Origin: Kryptolebias marmoratus
Lineage: Eukaryota; Chordata; Actinopteri; Cyprinodontiformes; Rivulidae
Length of the DNA: 64,000 nt
Direction: 5' to 3'
Assembly (NCBI RefSeq): GCF_001649575.2
Contig: NC_051433.1
Coordinates: 14,567,044 to 14,631,043, forward strand
Part shown: in pieces, positions 1 through 12,954 of the stretch
Numbering within the stretch: the first letter of the stretch is position 1
Layout: each line of letters opens with the position of its first letter
The notes under the pieces: model-generated
Told to the model about the DNA's origin: nothing
Database searches by the model: none
What the model saw: only the letters and a program-made list of their open reading frames with translations
Position numbers and translations under genes: made by a program

Positions 1-3000
1 TGAAGTGGGGTTTTGAGGACTGGTTATGAACAATTAATATCTTACTTGTTGCAGGTAGCTCTTTGAACAATCTTATTTTGAAGAAATTAGGTTTATTTTG
101 ACTGGATTTACAAGCTCATGGCTAATTTGGTGTCGACTTGCATTGTTCATTTCATGGTTCCTATACTGTAACTCCTTCTGGAGATTTCTAGTTCTATTTC
201 AAATGCTGCTCTAAAAATCAAACCATAAGCCCTCCAAAAACACACAGCTCTAACTAGGGCGTTCTCCTTTGTTATTGTTGATGAATGTCATGTGCATAAG
301 TGATGTGGCTGACTGTTGTGCCAGTGTTACACAATCACAGCATTTTCCTGACTGTGTGAAAGCAAGTGCATAAATCTTAATAAGCACTCCATAATGGGAG
401 TAGCAATCTGTATGCACCTCAGAGGCCTTTTAACTTGGTCTGAAAGAAAATAATTCCTCTTAACTTTTCTACCAAAACCTACTTTAAAAGATTTAAACTA
501 TCACTTTAATTGACTGGACATCAATCAAAGAGCTTTTTTTTCCATCCCTCTCTTTAATTTATCTATTTTTCTCTCCTCCTCTGCACTTTACTTTACTGGC
601 TGCCCTTCTCACTCCACCTCACTGATAATCCTCTCCATCTGCCCCATACTCCTGGCTCAGCATTTGCTTCACTCAAACCTCGGCTCAAGGTCATTTTGTT
701 ATGCCACAGCAGCTTCACAAAGATTTTTTCTAGTGCCTACTTCCTTTAATCAGGCTCTCTTTCTTCCTAATGCCATCCCATGCATACAGTTATTAGATTA
801 CACAGTTTGATGGTTGATTTTTATCATCCCTTCTTTCAGTATTGTCTCAGCGTCTCTGCTTATGTCTTATGTCTGCTTCAAAGCACTTTACTCTGCTGTG
901 CTGTATTAGTTGGAATTCAGCGAATGACAACTCCCTCGGTCACACTGGGTTTATTGCTTCCTCATCTCTCGGCTTTATCTGATCAATCTTGCCACTTGTT
1001 TTCAAGTGCCTTTCATTCGAGCTGAAAATGAAGCTGAGTCAAAGTAGGTGCAACATTTTAATTTGCACTTTCTCCGTTTTATGGCATGCTGCAGTTGGTC
1101 ATCTTTCCTGTCCGTGATTGTAATAAGGTTAACTTGTGTCCACAGCATGTTTCTGTCGCATTCGAGGGCACATCCAGCTGTGTCTGAATATAAATGACTG
1201 CTTGAACATGGTCCAATTATGTCCTCAAAATCCAGTTTTCAAATCCAAGAAAAAGGTGGCAGTTATCTCTAGTCATCAATCCAGCCTGTGATGGTGGTTC
1301 TTTGAATCCTGTAGGGTAGTAAAAGAATGCGTTAACACAAAGTGGAGTAAATTTTAATTTAATTTAATCAGTTGTAGATAACAACAAAGCGGTTCTTATT
1401 ACAAATTTAATTTAATTTACTTTTGGTTGTGCTAAAAATAGAGAATCTGAACAACTCCTAAAGACCAGTTACAACCCACACATGGAGAAATGTTTGCATA
1501 TTTTTACTTTTTTTACACAGTTTTTCCATCTAGGGAGCATATAGTTAGAGCTCAGGCATTCATCAGCATCCAAATCCAAACCTTCTTACTATAAGGCATT
1601 CTGCACCACAAGCTACACTCATTATTTATTAACTGACTTGGGTGATCTCTGTCCTCTCCTTTGACACCATCACCATTAATTTGAAATTCATGGTGTGAAT
1701 ATACATCTTCAACAAGTCTTCCAATCTAAAAAAAACCCGAAAAAGTAAAAACCTAATGGGTTTTTTGTATGAATTGTAAAATTAGTGCTTTCTGAACTAA
1801 GATACACCAAGACATTTATAACATATTTTCTTTCACAACTTTTAATTTAATTTGAACACTCTATTTTCTAGGGTTGCCAGGGTGACGCTTCTCATGGATA
1901 TTTTTACATAATGGAGGTTGTTCTGAAAAATAAATTAAGAAAAATATTTGTACTTTTCTACATGGTCACTCAGCATGTCTCACAAAGAGCATGCTATTTA
2001 AGATGCTTTAGCCTGAGTACTTTCTTTGCATTCCCTCTTACAATCCCACAACACACACATACACACACCTCCTCCCTTTCAAACAGTGCCTGACTTAATC
2101 AATGTCATGTCTGTGGTCACTGATGTTGCTCTGTTCTCTCTTTTAAGAGGTTTTTGCTGCTTCTTTCCTCGCCTCGGGCATTCTACATCTGCAGGTAAAA
2201 AGGCAGAGCATTTCCAGAACAGGACCATATTCTCCAACACAAATTATTCTGATTGCTTCTGTAAATGCAGATGGCTGTAATTACGTATTTGACTAAAGTA
2301 GCCTTGATTCCAATATGGGGTTTGGTAGAAGCTTGAAAAAATATCCAGTGGTTTTTATTTTTCCTGAAAATTGTGTGTAAGTATCTCAACTCTGATGGAT
2401 TGCTGTACTAGAGAGGTATGTGCACAGGTTGGTGTGTTTGCATGGCTTGATCCACTTACTGTTTGAGAATTTCACATATGAATTATTACTTTTGGATTTA
2501 GCAAAGACATATAGGAAAAGTCAAACGTTTGGACCTCTGTCCCATTCATTGTAAATGAGTAGATGTAACCAAATTTTTGAAAGTATTGTGCATTTCTTAG
2601 TTGTTAATCTAAATGACTTGGTTATAATTTGCATTGTCTCAGGTGATAATCTGACTTTATTGTGTGCCATCATGAGGCTTTAGTTCCATCTCAGGATGAG
2701 GCACAAAAATGTAGGTTGGTCTAATTCACGTTCAACACTTCAGTACAATCTTACATGTGTTCATACCCAATTTAGTTGAATACAATGAAATTACTGAAGG
2801 GATGGTCCAGAGTCACTCAAAGTAAGTTTTCTAAAAAGAAAAGAAACATTTAAGCCTGGTGTAAACAGCACGTCTGCTTCCTAAACCAAAACAGGTTCTG
2901 CTGAAAGCTCTGCTTTTCTTTCTACTTTTAGAAACTCAAGTAAACCTGCCGTCTGAGAGTGAAATGCTCTGTTGAGGGGTGGCAATGTGAGGTTTTTAAG

Positions 3001-5506
3001 ATAAGAAGTGGTTTGGTCTTTATGATTTAAATAAATGACAGGAGGAATTTTAAATTTCATTCCTAATTTAACAGGGAGGTTTTGAAGAGAAGGTAAAACT
3101 GAAAAACAATGGTCATCATAAATCACAATAGTTTAAAAGTTATCATTCTGTTCTTGCGGGGACTCTCATGAATACACTGGTGGGTCTTAAAAGGATCACA
3201 CTCTCTCATTCAGCTATGTTGAAGTCAGCCTTGGCCTCAGGTCTTGACTTGTGTGTCCAGGTATACCAAAGGTCAGGCTATTATCCTTGATGTAGGCCAA
3301 GATGGACAGAGATATGAACCCCCCACTGACCTCCACCCCTTCGACTGTCACTGAAGATAAAGGGATCCGCAGATCAAAAGCTACAACATATACATAAGCC
3401 GGTGCGTAAGGTCATTTTAGAAAATAAATGTTTCATGTCCACATTACTGGAGAAACATGATTACACTGTAAATGGTTTACATCAGCTGCCCCGTATATAA
3501 AAGGTAAAGTCATGAGGAGGTAATTGATCTGATGCTTTGCTGACACTTTTAGGGAAAATCTCTCTCCATCACCAGCACCGTGTCCAATCTTGTTGATTTT
3601 TTTTTTTAGCAGTTTTTGGCTCTATCGACTCAAGGCAAAAATTTACAACCTTTTAGTGGTTTGGCTTTAAAATTTCTTTGTCACTCGTTTGGACAAATGG
3701 TCAAATAACAACAATTTCAGCAGTTTTAGAACAGCTACAATGTGTCTTGACAAAAGAAAAAAAAACCTCTTCTTTTTGAAAACACATCACAGGAAAATGT
3801 CACAGTTTGATATCGCCGTCTAAAATCAAAAGAGTGAGTGATTCTTTTTCATCTTATTGTTTAGTGACATTTAAAGGGTCTATGGGAGAAGATCCTGCAC
3901 AGAAAAAGAAAGATATGTCACTCTCTGCTGAAGAAGTCATATGTTATATTTTGACTTTCTTGACAGATACTACTGCTCCTTAATCCATAGTTACACGTTG
4001 CAAATTTACTCACTTTGTCTTACAGTGTTCTTTAAGGGCATTATATTTTTATGAGTAAAATAAACGAGATGATGGATGAGACTGAACTGATGTCAGATAT
4101 GTTGAATGGACCAAAATAGCAAATATAATACTAAAATCATCTTGTTGCTGAAAAGTGCTTTATAAATAAGTTTGACTTAACTTAAAAAAATCCCCTGAAG
4201 AAAAATCAATATATATTATTATATACATTTATATATGTGTGTGTGTGTGTGTGTGTTCAAACCACAATCAGAACCAAACACAAGTGCATTTATGTGTACT
4301 TTTAAAATCTGTCATGTGCTGCATGTTTAAATGTATTTCTGTATTTTTTTCCCCCCTTTGGCTAAGAGATACAGGCATATGGTATGTGGGTGTTTGGCAG
4401 ATGCTCCTAATCACTGGCTAGCTTTGCATTTGTATGTGACTGTTTTCACAAGAGATTCAGATTGGTAGCAAGGGCAATTTGATGTGTTTGTGTTTGTTGG
4501 GAGACGGAGACAAAAAGGATGCAGCTGGGGGCCTGGAGGGTGCCATCAGTGTCCTGTAAAATACAAGGTGCAGTGAAAAGAAAAGGTGGGCTACAGGGGG
4601 AAACGTGGTTAAATGGGGTAGGGGGTGAAGAAATGTGCAAAAAAAAAGCACACTAAAACCCTTAAACAGAAGTGCTCAGTGTAATCAGGGAAGAACTGCT
4701 CAAAGGCATGTGTGCAATTGTCTTATAATCTATTCATCTGCAAAAATGTGCAGTCTTGTAATTAAAAAATATACATTGTGTGGAGATAAAATGCACAGAA
4801 AAAGACTGGTAGCTTTAAAATCATAATAACATGGTTCTGAAACTGTAGAGAATAAATACACATGAGCAGATTTATGTAGCTTCAAGTGGATCTAAATCAA
4901 TTCTGTTTATTTTTAGAGCCAATAAATGTTTGTTGTTCAAGGTTATAGGCACATAAATTATTCCTGCACTTGCTTATTAGCATACAAAGAAGCAAACATT
5001 TCAGACGCAGTTGTAGAAGGAACCTCTACCTATTCAAGAAAATAAGGTTATTATTAAGAATCAAGGAGAATCCAGGAAAAGCGAAAAAGCATTTTTGTGC
5101 AAAAGCCACACATTTCTGAATCAGCTGGCCCTGATCTCCTCAGAGAGTTTAAGTGTTCGCATCCTTTATCTTTAATGCTCCCCCCTGCTCACATTAGCTC
5201 ACAGATTCGTTTAAGCATTAATTTATGTCTGCTGCTAAAAACAACTGTCTGTGAGTCAGCACGAGGACTGCACCAACAGGGAGCCTTTTTTATTTATTGC
5301 AGCACAAGGTCACAAATACAACAGTCAGCTGACCTTGACTCAGCTTATGGCAGAGTGCTCAGTAGATTAAAGGATGCGCTTTGTAAACATGTCTCTACAT
5401 CTGCTCTGTAAGCGTGGCGAAGTCTGGAAAGGAATATGTTGCCGGCAGCTGTGCAGCAAAGACGCAACTCTCAGAGTATCTTCCCACCCCCACCCCACCA
5501 CCCACC
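1..5506. other. Non-coding upstream DNA, no gene seen
   Basis: This stretch is AT-rich and holds only short chance frames with no recognisable domain, no convincing exon with both splice signals, and no RNA gene that I can identify. It contains T-rich and TTAAT-type simple sequence (for example near 1350-1420) and a short TG tract. Around 5090-5400 the composition becomes more balanced. It may include distal regulatory DNA of gpr22, but nothing in the sequence proves this. Confidence 0.6.
4236..4256. repeat. (TG)n microsatellite
   Basis: About ten uninterrupted TG units follow an AT-rich ATATAT stretch. It is an ordinary fish dinucleotide repeat. Confidence 0.9.
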
Positions 5507-5682
5507 NNNNNNNNNNNNNNNNNNNNNNNNNNNNNNNNNNNNNNNNNNNNNNNNNNNNNNNNNNNNNNNNNNNNNNNNNNNNNNNNNNNNNNNNNNNNNN
5601 NNNNNNNNNNNNNNNNNNNNNNNNNNNNNNNNNNNNNNNNNNNNNNNNNNNNNNNNNNNNNNNNNNNNNNNNNNNNNNNNNN
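5507..5682. other. Assembly gap (176 N)
   Basis: A run of 176 N. The left edge is a C-rich CCCCACC-type tract and the right edge is a G-rich GTGAGGGGTGGGG tract, so the missing DNA is probably a GC-rich low-complexity sequence just upstream of the candidate gpr22 promoter. Open frames read through it are artefacts. Confidence 0.99.
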
Positions 5683-5786
5683 GCAGCAGGGTGAGGGGTG
5701 GGGGGGGTGCTCAATTGGGAAATCTCGTTGAATTACTACAGGGGAGCGTTCACCCTTGAGGAATCTCAGGTCGTCCTTGTGAGACG

Positions 5787-5789
<3 letters not shown>

Positions 5790-5820
<31 letters not shown>
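5790..5820. repeat. (CA)n microsatellite
   Basis: About 15 CA units lie between the assembly gap and the CpG-rich candidate promoter segment. Confidence 0.95.
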
Positions 5821-5822
<2 letters not shown>

Positions 5823-5879
5823 CACACTACTCCTTTTTCTCCCGCATCCCTATCTCCTCCCCCATTCCATAAAAAAAGA

Positions 5880-5971
5880 AAAATAAAAAAAAACTAAATT
5901 CTGACAACCCCTCTCTAGCAGATCACCGTGTTGGTGATGGAGTGGCTGGTTAGCGCATCACCACCACCACC

Positions 5972-6005
<34 letters not shown>

Positions 6006-6090
6006 TCATCATGCGTTCGGCCGGTCCGCGTGTGGGATGCTGCGCAAGTCCGCGGCAGAGCGGACAGGTGTAGCGCGCCGCGTGGAGTGG
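5880..6090 (+). promoter_or_regulatory. CpG-rich candidate promoter of gpr22
   Basis: In an otherwise AT-rich, CpG-poor window, 6010-6090 is dense in CpG (GCGCGCC, CCGCGG, GGCCGGTCCGCG). It lies just upstream of a segment that ends in a consensus splice donor (6464). No clear TATA box is visible, which suits a CpG-type promoter. The assignment to gpr22 rests on position and strand only; the promoter could also serve a non-coding transcript. Confidence 0.4.
5956..6012. repeat. (CAC)n-(CAT)n trinucleotide repeat
   Basis: A compound tract: CAC units followed by CAT units, about 19 triplets in all. On the + strand it would read as poly-His in one frame, but no start, exon structure or homology supports translation. 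It sits immediately 5' of the CpG-dense segment, so length changes here could affect the promoter. Confidence 0.9.
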
Positions 6091-6463
6091 GAAATTCAAG
6101 AACCTAACCATCACCCAGGACAAGGAAAGGAAAAAAAAAAAAAAAAGAGAGAAGCCTCTACAGTTTTAAACCTGATCCGTGAGCTGACTGCCGCGTTCTG
6201 CATCTGCAGACGGCGTGGAGGGGTCTCCCACCCCTCCCCCCTTCTCCCCTCTCTACTCTCGCACACACACACACACACACCACCCCCTCCCGCTGTAATA
6301 TTTATGACAAAACGGAGGCAAAATATTCTGGTCACGTTTGTGGCTGACAGCCGGCTGTCCTGGAGAGCGCCGGAGTGAGGCAGAGGGTTCGGAGCTGGAG
6401 GAGGCGCAGCGCACCGACACCTGCAGTAGGATGTAAAGGGGATCCCCGGCAACCAAAAAACTG
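6013..6463 (+). other. gpr22: Candidate 5' UTR exon 1 of gpr22
   Basis: This CpG-rich segment ends in CTG|GTAAGTT, a near-consensus donor with GT at 6464-6465. The next good acceptor on the same strand that leads into a known gene is at 19822-19823, directly before the gpr22 coding exon. GPR22 genes typically carry their whole reading frame in one exon with untranslated exons upstream, which fits. The start is not defined by the sequence; 6013 is only the end of the trinucleotide repeat. The open frames across this segment (for example 6037-6378 on + and 6111-6578 on -) show no known domain. Confidence 0.4.
6262..6281. repeat. (CA)n microsatellite
   Basis: Ten CA units within the candidate first exon, preceded by a C/T-rich stretch. 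Confidence 0.9.
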
Positions 6464-9400
6464 GTAAGTTTAACACTTCTTGTCCGAGCCTTCCTTTTTC
6501 CTCGTGAGAACCGTTTTTTTTATATGACGGCTGCAGGCAAATATCCAAGAAAGAAAGAAAGAAAAAAAGTCGCATCATGATTTTGATGAGGGGGGGAAAT
6601 TACAGTGAGAGAGGACAGGATCAGAGCTCTGAGATATTCAGACCATCTTCTGCTATTTGACACAAGAAACTGTTAGGATTTATAACAAGGGACAGAGCAC
6701 CAACATGCAGACTTTCAGAGAGGCTTCTCTATCTTTTGTTTGCATTTATGGATAAAGCTGCTAATAAATTAAAAATAAAAAAATAAAAAATAAAAAATCC
6801 GTATTAATCTGGAGATTTGAACAAAAGCCCTGTCTAAGTGATCCGTTTCCCTCAGACTGTTGATGTGCTCCATGAACGCTTGATGCCTAACATGGAGGTG
6901 GCCCCTTTGATGATTTCAAAAGCAGTGGCTGACTCAAGTTTTTCACGTGTTAATTGCCTTGTGTGCTGCTCCTCATGTGGAAGTCTTGAACTGTCATAAC
7001 CTCATGAGAGCAGGACTTTAAGGGGATTGTTTACTGAGGGACACCAGTCCGCAAAAGCTTGTATTATTGCAGCATGTTAAAATATTCATTGTCTGACATA
7101 ATATTTGCATTTGCTAAGCTTAAAGTATTTTTTAAATATTAATCTGTTGGCTGATTGTGTCTAAGCTGATGGTAAAATTGTTTCTGTCTTTGGATTTTGT
7201 TGTTTGTTTTCAGTTTTTTTATTTTATTTTTATTTTTGTGTGGCTTTTTTGGGGTTCCTCTCTGCATCTTTATGAATTTGAAGGACTGCTCTGTCGTTGA
7301 TAAGCTTGGAAACGAGAGTGCAGTTGGTGCAGCAGCGTTTTGTGATGGGTTTCTGGGAAACTTTGCACCTGCAGAGCATCATCATGCGAAGTTACTGAAT
7401 ATGTTAAACCCATGTCATTTCATATTAGTTGTGCTGTATCATAAGAATGAAGGAAGGCTGTTTTTCCCTTGCGACTCGAAAGCATAATATTAGAACTGTC
7501 TAAAATGTCTTCATGGTGTTTTTGCCATGTGGCAGCTTATACGATTAAACAAATTATGTCTTCAAGTCTTTTTGACGACCGTTTTTAATCAACTTTTGGG
7601 TTTATTTGTTTTATCTTTGCATTCCAGATATTGTTGCCTACAGTGTTTATGAAATTCTCTGGAAATATTGCATTTTCGTCCTGCTTTGTCAGACTTCCTG
7701 AGATTCATTAACTTACCCAGCGCCACGTGTTTCATAATAATGAGAACTAATAAATGTAACTCTACAAGAGAGGAGCCCGATAACCGTTAGTTGTTATGTC
7801 AGATAATTAAATGCAGATAAAGACCAGACATATACAGGACATCATCTTGCAGTTATCTGACTCAAATGTTGAAAATGCAGCTGAACGGTGCTTCTTGTGA
7901 ACACAAACATATTATTAGTTGTACTTCTTTGATTTTTAACTCAGTATGCAGTAATTGTAATAAAACTACTACCCATCTTATTTTGAAATGAAGGAGAACA
8001 CTGAAGATAGACACACAGAATACTAAAAAAGTGGGGTAAAACATATATTTGTTTGTGTATGTTTTTGCACAACTGTATGCACATCTGAGAGGTGCGAATC
8101 CCACACAGATGTCTGTTTCCCTTCACTGTCAGCTAGAGCATTTGCTTTGCATATGGGTCATTGTTGGTTTGCATCTATAAATGTATTTATAGAGAAGCAG
8201 AGAAGCTTTGATGCTGCTGGTGGGGAAACATTCCACCACACGCGTGTCACTCTCCAGCTAAAAGAAGCAGCAGCTCAGCTGAGGGAAGCTGTCATATTTT
8301 GTTTCGGCTGCAGTGAGAAACGGAGTACTGTACCTCTGATGTGACACGCTGATTGAGAGGTCTTATTTACCTTTTATAGAACAACACCGAGGCAGTTGCT
8401 GAGGGAATTTTAGGGCTGGCGTGTGAGAAAAGCATGCAAGATTTATGTAAGAGATGCTCTACTGCTTTTTTAAAAAAAAAGTCTCTGATTTGTGTGTACC
8501 TGTGAAGGAAAGCAAAAAAAGGTTTATATTTGCAGTACTGGAGCAATACATTTTTGCTCAATTGACCAAAGACACAGAAAGAAGTTTTTTTTTTTTTATT
8601 TCTAACCTAAAAGTCTTGTTTTTTTTTTTGCATAAAATCATCAGACACATAATAGGAAGCAGCCTCATAACAAGAGAGGAAAAGTCAGAACCCAACAAAC
8701 AACAGTAGTGGCCTTGTCCACAGATTTATTGATTAGTGATGGATGTGACTGCTCACCCTACTTTACAATGCACACTGTGTGAAATTAAAGAACACTTAAC
8801 TTTATTTCCGAATCGACACGGTAAAGTAGGTGTCAGAGCAAGGAAACAGACATCTCAAAGTGATCTCTGCTCTAAACTGGAACACGCAAAAGGGAGAGAA
8901 GGTGATTATTGAAACCACCACATATAAAGAGCAAATAGAGGGAAGAAAGTGTGCACTAGAAGAGCAGAAAACTGGGGATCATGGAAAAACAGACTATCAA
9001 GAGAAAAAAGGCACGGTATTAAAGAAAATTGTACAAACAAAGACTTGTAGTGGACACCCAGCTGAAGAGCAGCATCTGTTTTCCTGTTTGTGTTTTAGAT
9101 TTGATTGTAATATTTTACCATGTAAATTGTCATGTTGCTCGCACACCTGCTACAGTAAGCCAGCAGACACAAGGTGGAAATGATTCTGAGACTCACCTGA
9201 AGGCCTTTATTTAAACGCTTCTTAAAAGAAAATGAGTCCCTTAGTCTTGCATGCACAGGATCATGTATCGAGGGACGTGCCGGTCTCTATCCCCTGGAGG
9301 TTAGACCTTTATCTGTCATCGTGGTATGATAGCGCAGATGCCTGCGGTGAAGCTCTCTTCTCTTGGCCGATCATGTCCCGTCTGCAGGAGATAAATGGCA

Positions 9401-9974
9401 ATAATTGAGATCTAATTGCCCTCCAGAGTGAAATAGTTTAATCATTTCAACCTGGTACTGACTACATCAGCATTTTTCATTTTTCCTCCTGTGTTTCTTT
9501 TTATCAGCTCAGTTTTCTCCACAGCTCCTTTCGATTGGCCTTCAAATGTATTCTTTTTGTTATTTTCAGACCTTTTTTTTTATCTGCTCTCCAATTCTCT
9601 TAAACCTAGCCATTCACGAAAATAGAGTTGTGAGAATATGCTTCAGAGATCTGGTGCATAGAGAGTCCTTTCTCTGCATGCTCTGAATGGAAACAGGGTC
9701 TAATTGAATTGAAGCTGAAGGTTAGTTCTGCGTGAGACCAAAACTGTCCTGATTACGATTGATTTTTTTCTTTTTTTATTTATTTTTTTATCACTGCTCT
9801 GCTGAGTACTGCATAGTTACTTGTCATGTTAAAGATGACTTCTGGAGTGTTTATTGCTGTGCTATGAAACAATATTATTATCAAGGGGGTGGATGGAGGA
9901 GTATTTGTACAGCAGTGCTTGCACACATGCCAGAATTGAGACAGTAAAATAAAATAACTTCCCCAAAAGGAACA

Positions 9975-10165
9975 TAATGTACATCATATATCATATTGCA
10001 TTGCATCACATGTATTTGTATTGTACCCTATCATACTGTATCATTTTATATAGCACTGTGTTGTATTATATGATATCTTATTATCATATTACTGTATTGT
10101 ATCATTTTGTAATGTACTGTATACAATTGTAAAACATTATTGTATTGTATCATAGCAAATGGTAG
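9975..10165. repeat. Degenerate TATTGTATCAT-type minisatellite
   Basis: Variants of TATTGTATCAT and TATCATACTG recur many times with drift. The unit length is irregular (about 10-20 bases). Confidence 0.55.
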
Positions 10166-10313
10166 GGGTCTCCAAATCGTGGTCCAGATTTGTACCCAAT
10201 TCAGGCTTTATCTGGACCCAGATAAGTTGTTTGATTACAATAAAAATTATATTTTCATTTTAAGCGGCACAGTCTTTCCAGAATCCACAGTAATTGCGGC
10301 CTTGTTCCTTTCC

Positions 10314-10366
10314 GTGGGCTGGCGGCTTCTTTCCATTCGCAGATGGAAAGAAGCCGCCAGGCCCAC
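10314..10366. repeat. Short inverted repeat (hairpin)
   Basis: The arms 10314-10336 and 10343-10366 are reverse complements apart from one extra base, with a six-base loop (TCGCAG). The arms contain GGCGGCTTCTTTCCAT and its complement. The GC-rich stem stands out in AT-rich DNA. It could be the end of a fold-back transposable element, an extruded cruciform, or a short RNA hairpin; the sequence alone does not decide. Confidence 0.8.
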
Positions 10367-10919
10367 AGAGGTACGAGCCTGATAAAACAATCCCTGAGTA
10401 AAGAAAATTGGCATGGCTGTCATTAAAAGAGAAAAGCTGAGAGGGAAAACAAAGGTTTCTATCCAGTCTGGATGAACTCCTGTGTGTTCGTCCTTCCTGT
10501 GGAGAGTTTACACCCGTGCAGAGAGAGAGAGGAGGTTATTAAAGTCTGCACAGGAAAGCATTACGCCAAAATTAAAAAAAGAATACTTGAGCAATCAGAT
10601 CAGCTAAAATTTAAACTGTGAGTGTAGAAAAAAAATTATCTAAAAACCCAATGTGACAGCTTACTGACACACCTTCATTACATGTTTATGATTGTCACAT
10701 GAAAATCTTGAACAACTCAAAGAGTCTTAAAAGAGCATGAGAGGCTGTAGGATTGTTGCTATTTACTCTTAAATGGATTCCTGTTTTCTACATTTTAGAA
10801 AAAATGCTAGCACTTAAAGTTAAAATAAAGAGTTTCTTAGTTTCACATGTAAGTAGAAATAATCATAAACCTTTACAGACATGCACTCTGCAGGCCTTTG
10901 TGAATTTTTATTGAAGATA

Positions 10920-11060
10920 ATGGGCATCATATCATAGTGTGCTGTATTTTATCATTATTTATTGTACTGTATTGGTTCATTGCATATTGTCTAGGTTGTT
11001 TTTAAATCATTTCATATTGCAGCATGTTGTTTTATACTGTGTTTTATTGTATAAAGCATA
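10920..11060. repeat. Second degenerate TATTGTATCAT-type patch
   Basis: It has the same vocabulary as the patch at 9975-10165 (TATCAT, TATTGTACTGTATT, CATATTGC), with more divergence. Confidence 0.4.
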
Positions 11061-12954
11061 ACAGCAGAGCCACAAATGTTCTCACAACTGGTCTCACACT
11101 GCTCTACTGATCTAAGACTCGAATGTGCCAAGAAACAATGTGCTAAGAGTCTTAAGTTTAAAAAGAACGTGTCGTTTACAACCCTGCCCACAGACAGAAC
11201 TGAAAAGCTTCATGATTTTCTACCATAACTTAAAGGAAGCATTCATTATCCAGATTCTTATCCAGTCAGACAGAGCAGCAGTGATTCAAATTTAAGATAG
11301 TAAATTGTAAACATGTAGGGACATTTTTTATGCACACATTTGGAAAAAGTCTAAAGAAAAAAAACATTTGGTTTGGCAGTATTTCTCATTTCCTTACATT
11401 TTTAAACAGTAAGATACAGTTTGTATTGTACAGTCTCTGGTTAAATTTGATGCCTTACTTGAAAATATTGTGATGATCTAATTTTTTTTTATTATTTAGT
11501 TTCAGATTTTGATGAAGCTCTGTTCTCAATTCAATTCAATTTTCACAAGCTGAGCTTTAATATAAAAAGCAGAACAAAAGAGGAGTAAACTACTTTCCCT
11601 GTCTAAGGTTACCAGCTCCTGTTTGTGTGAGATTTTCAGTGCTCCAGTGTACATCATGTGTTCAGGTCAAAGGTATTGCTGAACTGATATCATACAGCTG
11701 CTGGTTTGGTGTTATATGTCACCAGAGAGCCATTAACATGGCGGCAGACCTCATTCTGTGACTCGACTATTTATTCGCCACACTCCAGCACAATACAAAT
11801 CAACACAGGTGGAAACGACACAAAGGCTATTTCAGTTTGATGATTGCATTCGGACAATTAATCTAACACCTGATGGCGAGTGCCATTTGATTCAATTCAG
11901 ACTTTATTAAGGACAGAGCTCATGGGGAGATTTGAGATGGTGGCAGACGCCTCTAATCACAAACAATCGATTCGCAGCACATATAAAAATAAAGGTGTTA
12001 TTTATTAGTATAAAACACATGAGCACTGCTTTATCTCTCTGTTTTACTTAGCCTCTTCTTTGTGTGTGTTACATCATTACTAATCACAGCTATTCTGTTC
12101 AATGACAGCAAAAAGCCTCCAGGAGCTCTGACGTACGTGAAAGGCTCCACTTTTTCAGACTCAATTTATCCTCATTTTGCAAGCTTTCACTCTTGGATGA
12201 CTATTTTTTTTGTTTTTTAGGGTTTTATTTGAAGAGCGGTGATTGCTCAACAGCCACGATGAGCTCGTATTGATGGGAGGTGCATTTAATAGCAAAATGA
12301 TGTGCTTTGGACGTCACAGCTGGTAAAAAATAAAGAGTGGGGTGTTTTTTTATTTTTTTTTATTTATTTTTTTAAAGAAAATGGCACAGCCAAATGAAAT
12401 CCATTGAGCTCACTGTCAGGTGGTAATGATACTTCACACCCTCTGGCTCAAAGCTGTCCGGGGACTAAGGTCCTATTTCTATACATAGCCGTACCTATAG
12501 ATTACAGGCTGTAATAATTAACCAGTCAAATTGCTTCTGTATTGATATTCTGGTCCAGAAGCAGCCAGTCAGAAATGAAGTCTCTGATCTAATTTGAGGA
12601 TTCTCTGTGAGTCTGCATGAACTGATTCATTATGAAGAGCTATTTTAATATTAAAAACCACCGAACGATCTGAGGGGATTACACAAACATATTAAAGCTA
12701 AGAGCCATGTGCAGGTTTCTCAATGCACGGTGGAGAGGGGGGAGGCGAGGAGGCACGACTTGGACTGTTCAGGAGAGAGATGGATAGTAGTGGAGAGCAA
12801 GGAGCAAACATTCCTCTCCAGTGAGCACACAACCTAGCATCCATCTGCACTGCCCTTAGCCTTCCTTCCATCCATCATTCCCTCATTGCACCTTTCTCCT
12901 GGTGTTATCTCACCTGCTGCTGCTTCCATCCCTTTTCTCCTCAACTTGTCTCAG

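Noticed and set aside
5367..5759. Several 105-115 codon frames across the assembly gap
   Set aside because: Their length comes from N residues; the readable ends are low-complexity.
5956..6012. Poly-His coding tract
   Set aside because: The CAC/CAT repeat can be read as histidine but there is no surrounding coding exon.
6037..6578. Overlapping frames of 113 (+) and 155 (-) codons near the gpr22 candidate exon
   Set aside because: They run through CA and A-tract simple repeats, have no recognisable domain and conflict with the splice donor at 6464.
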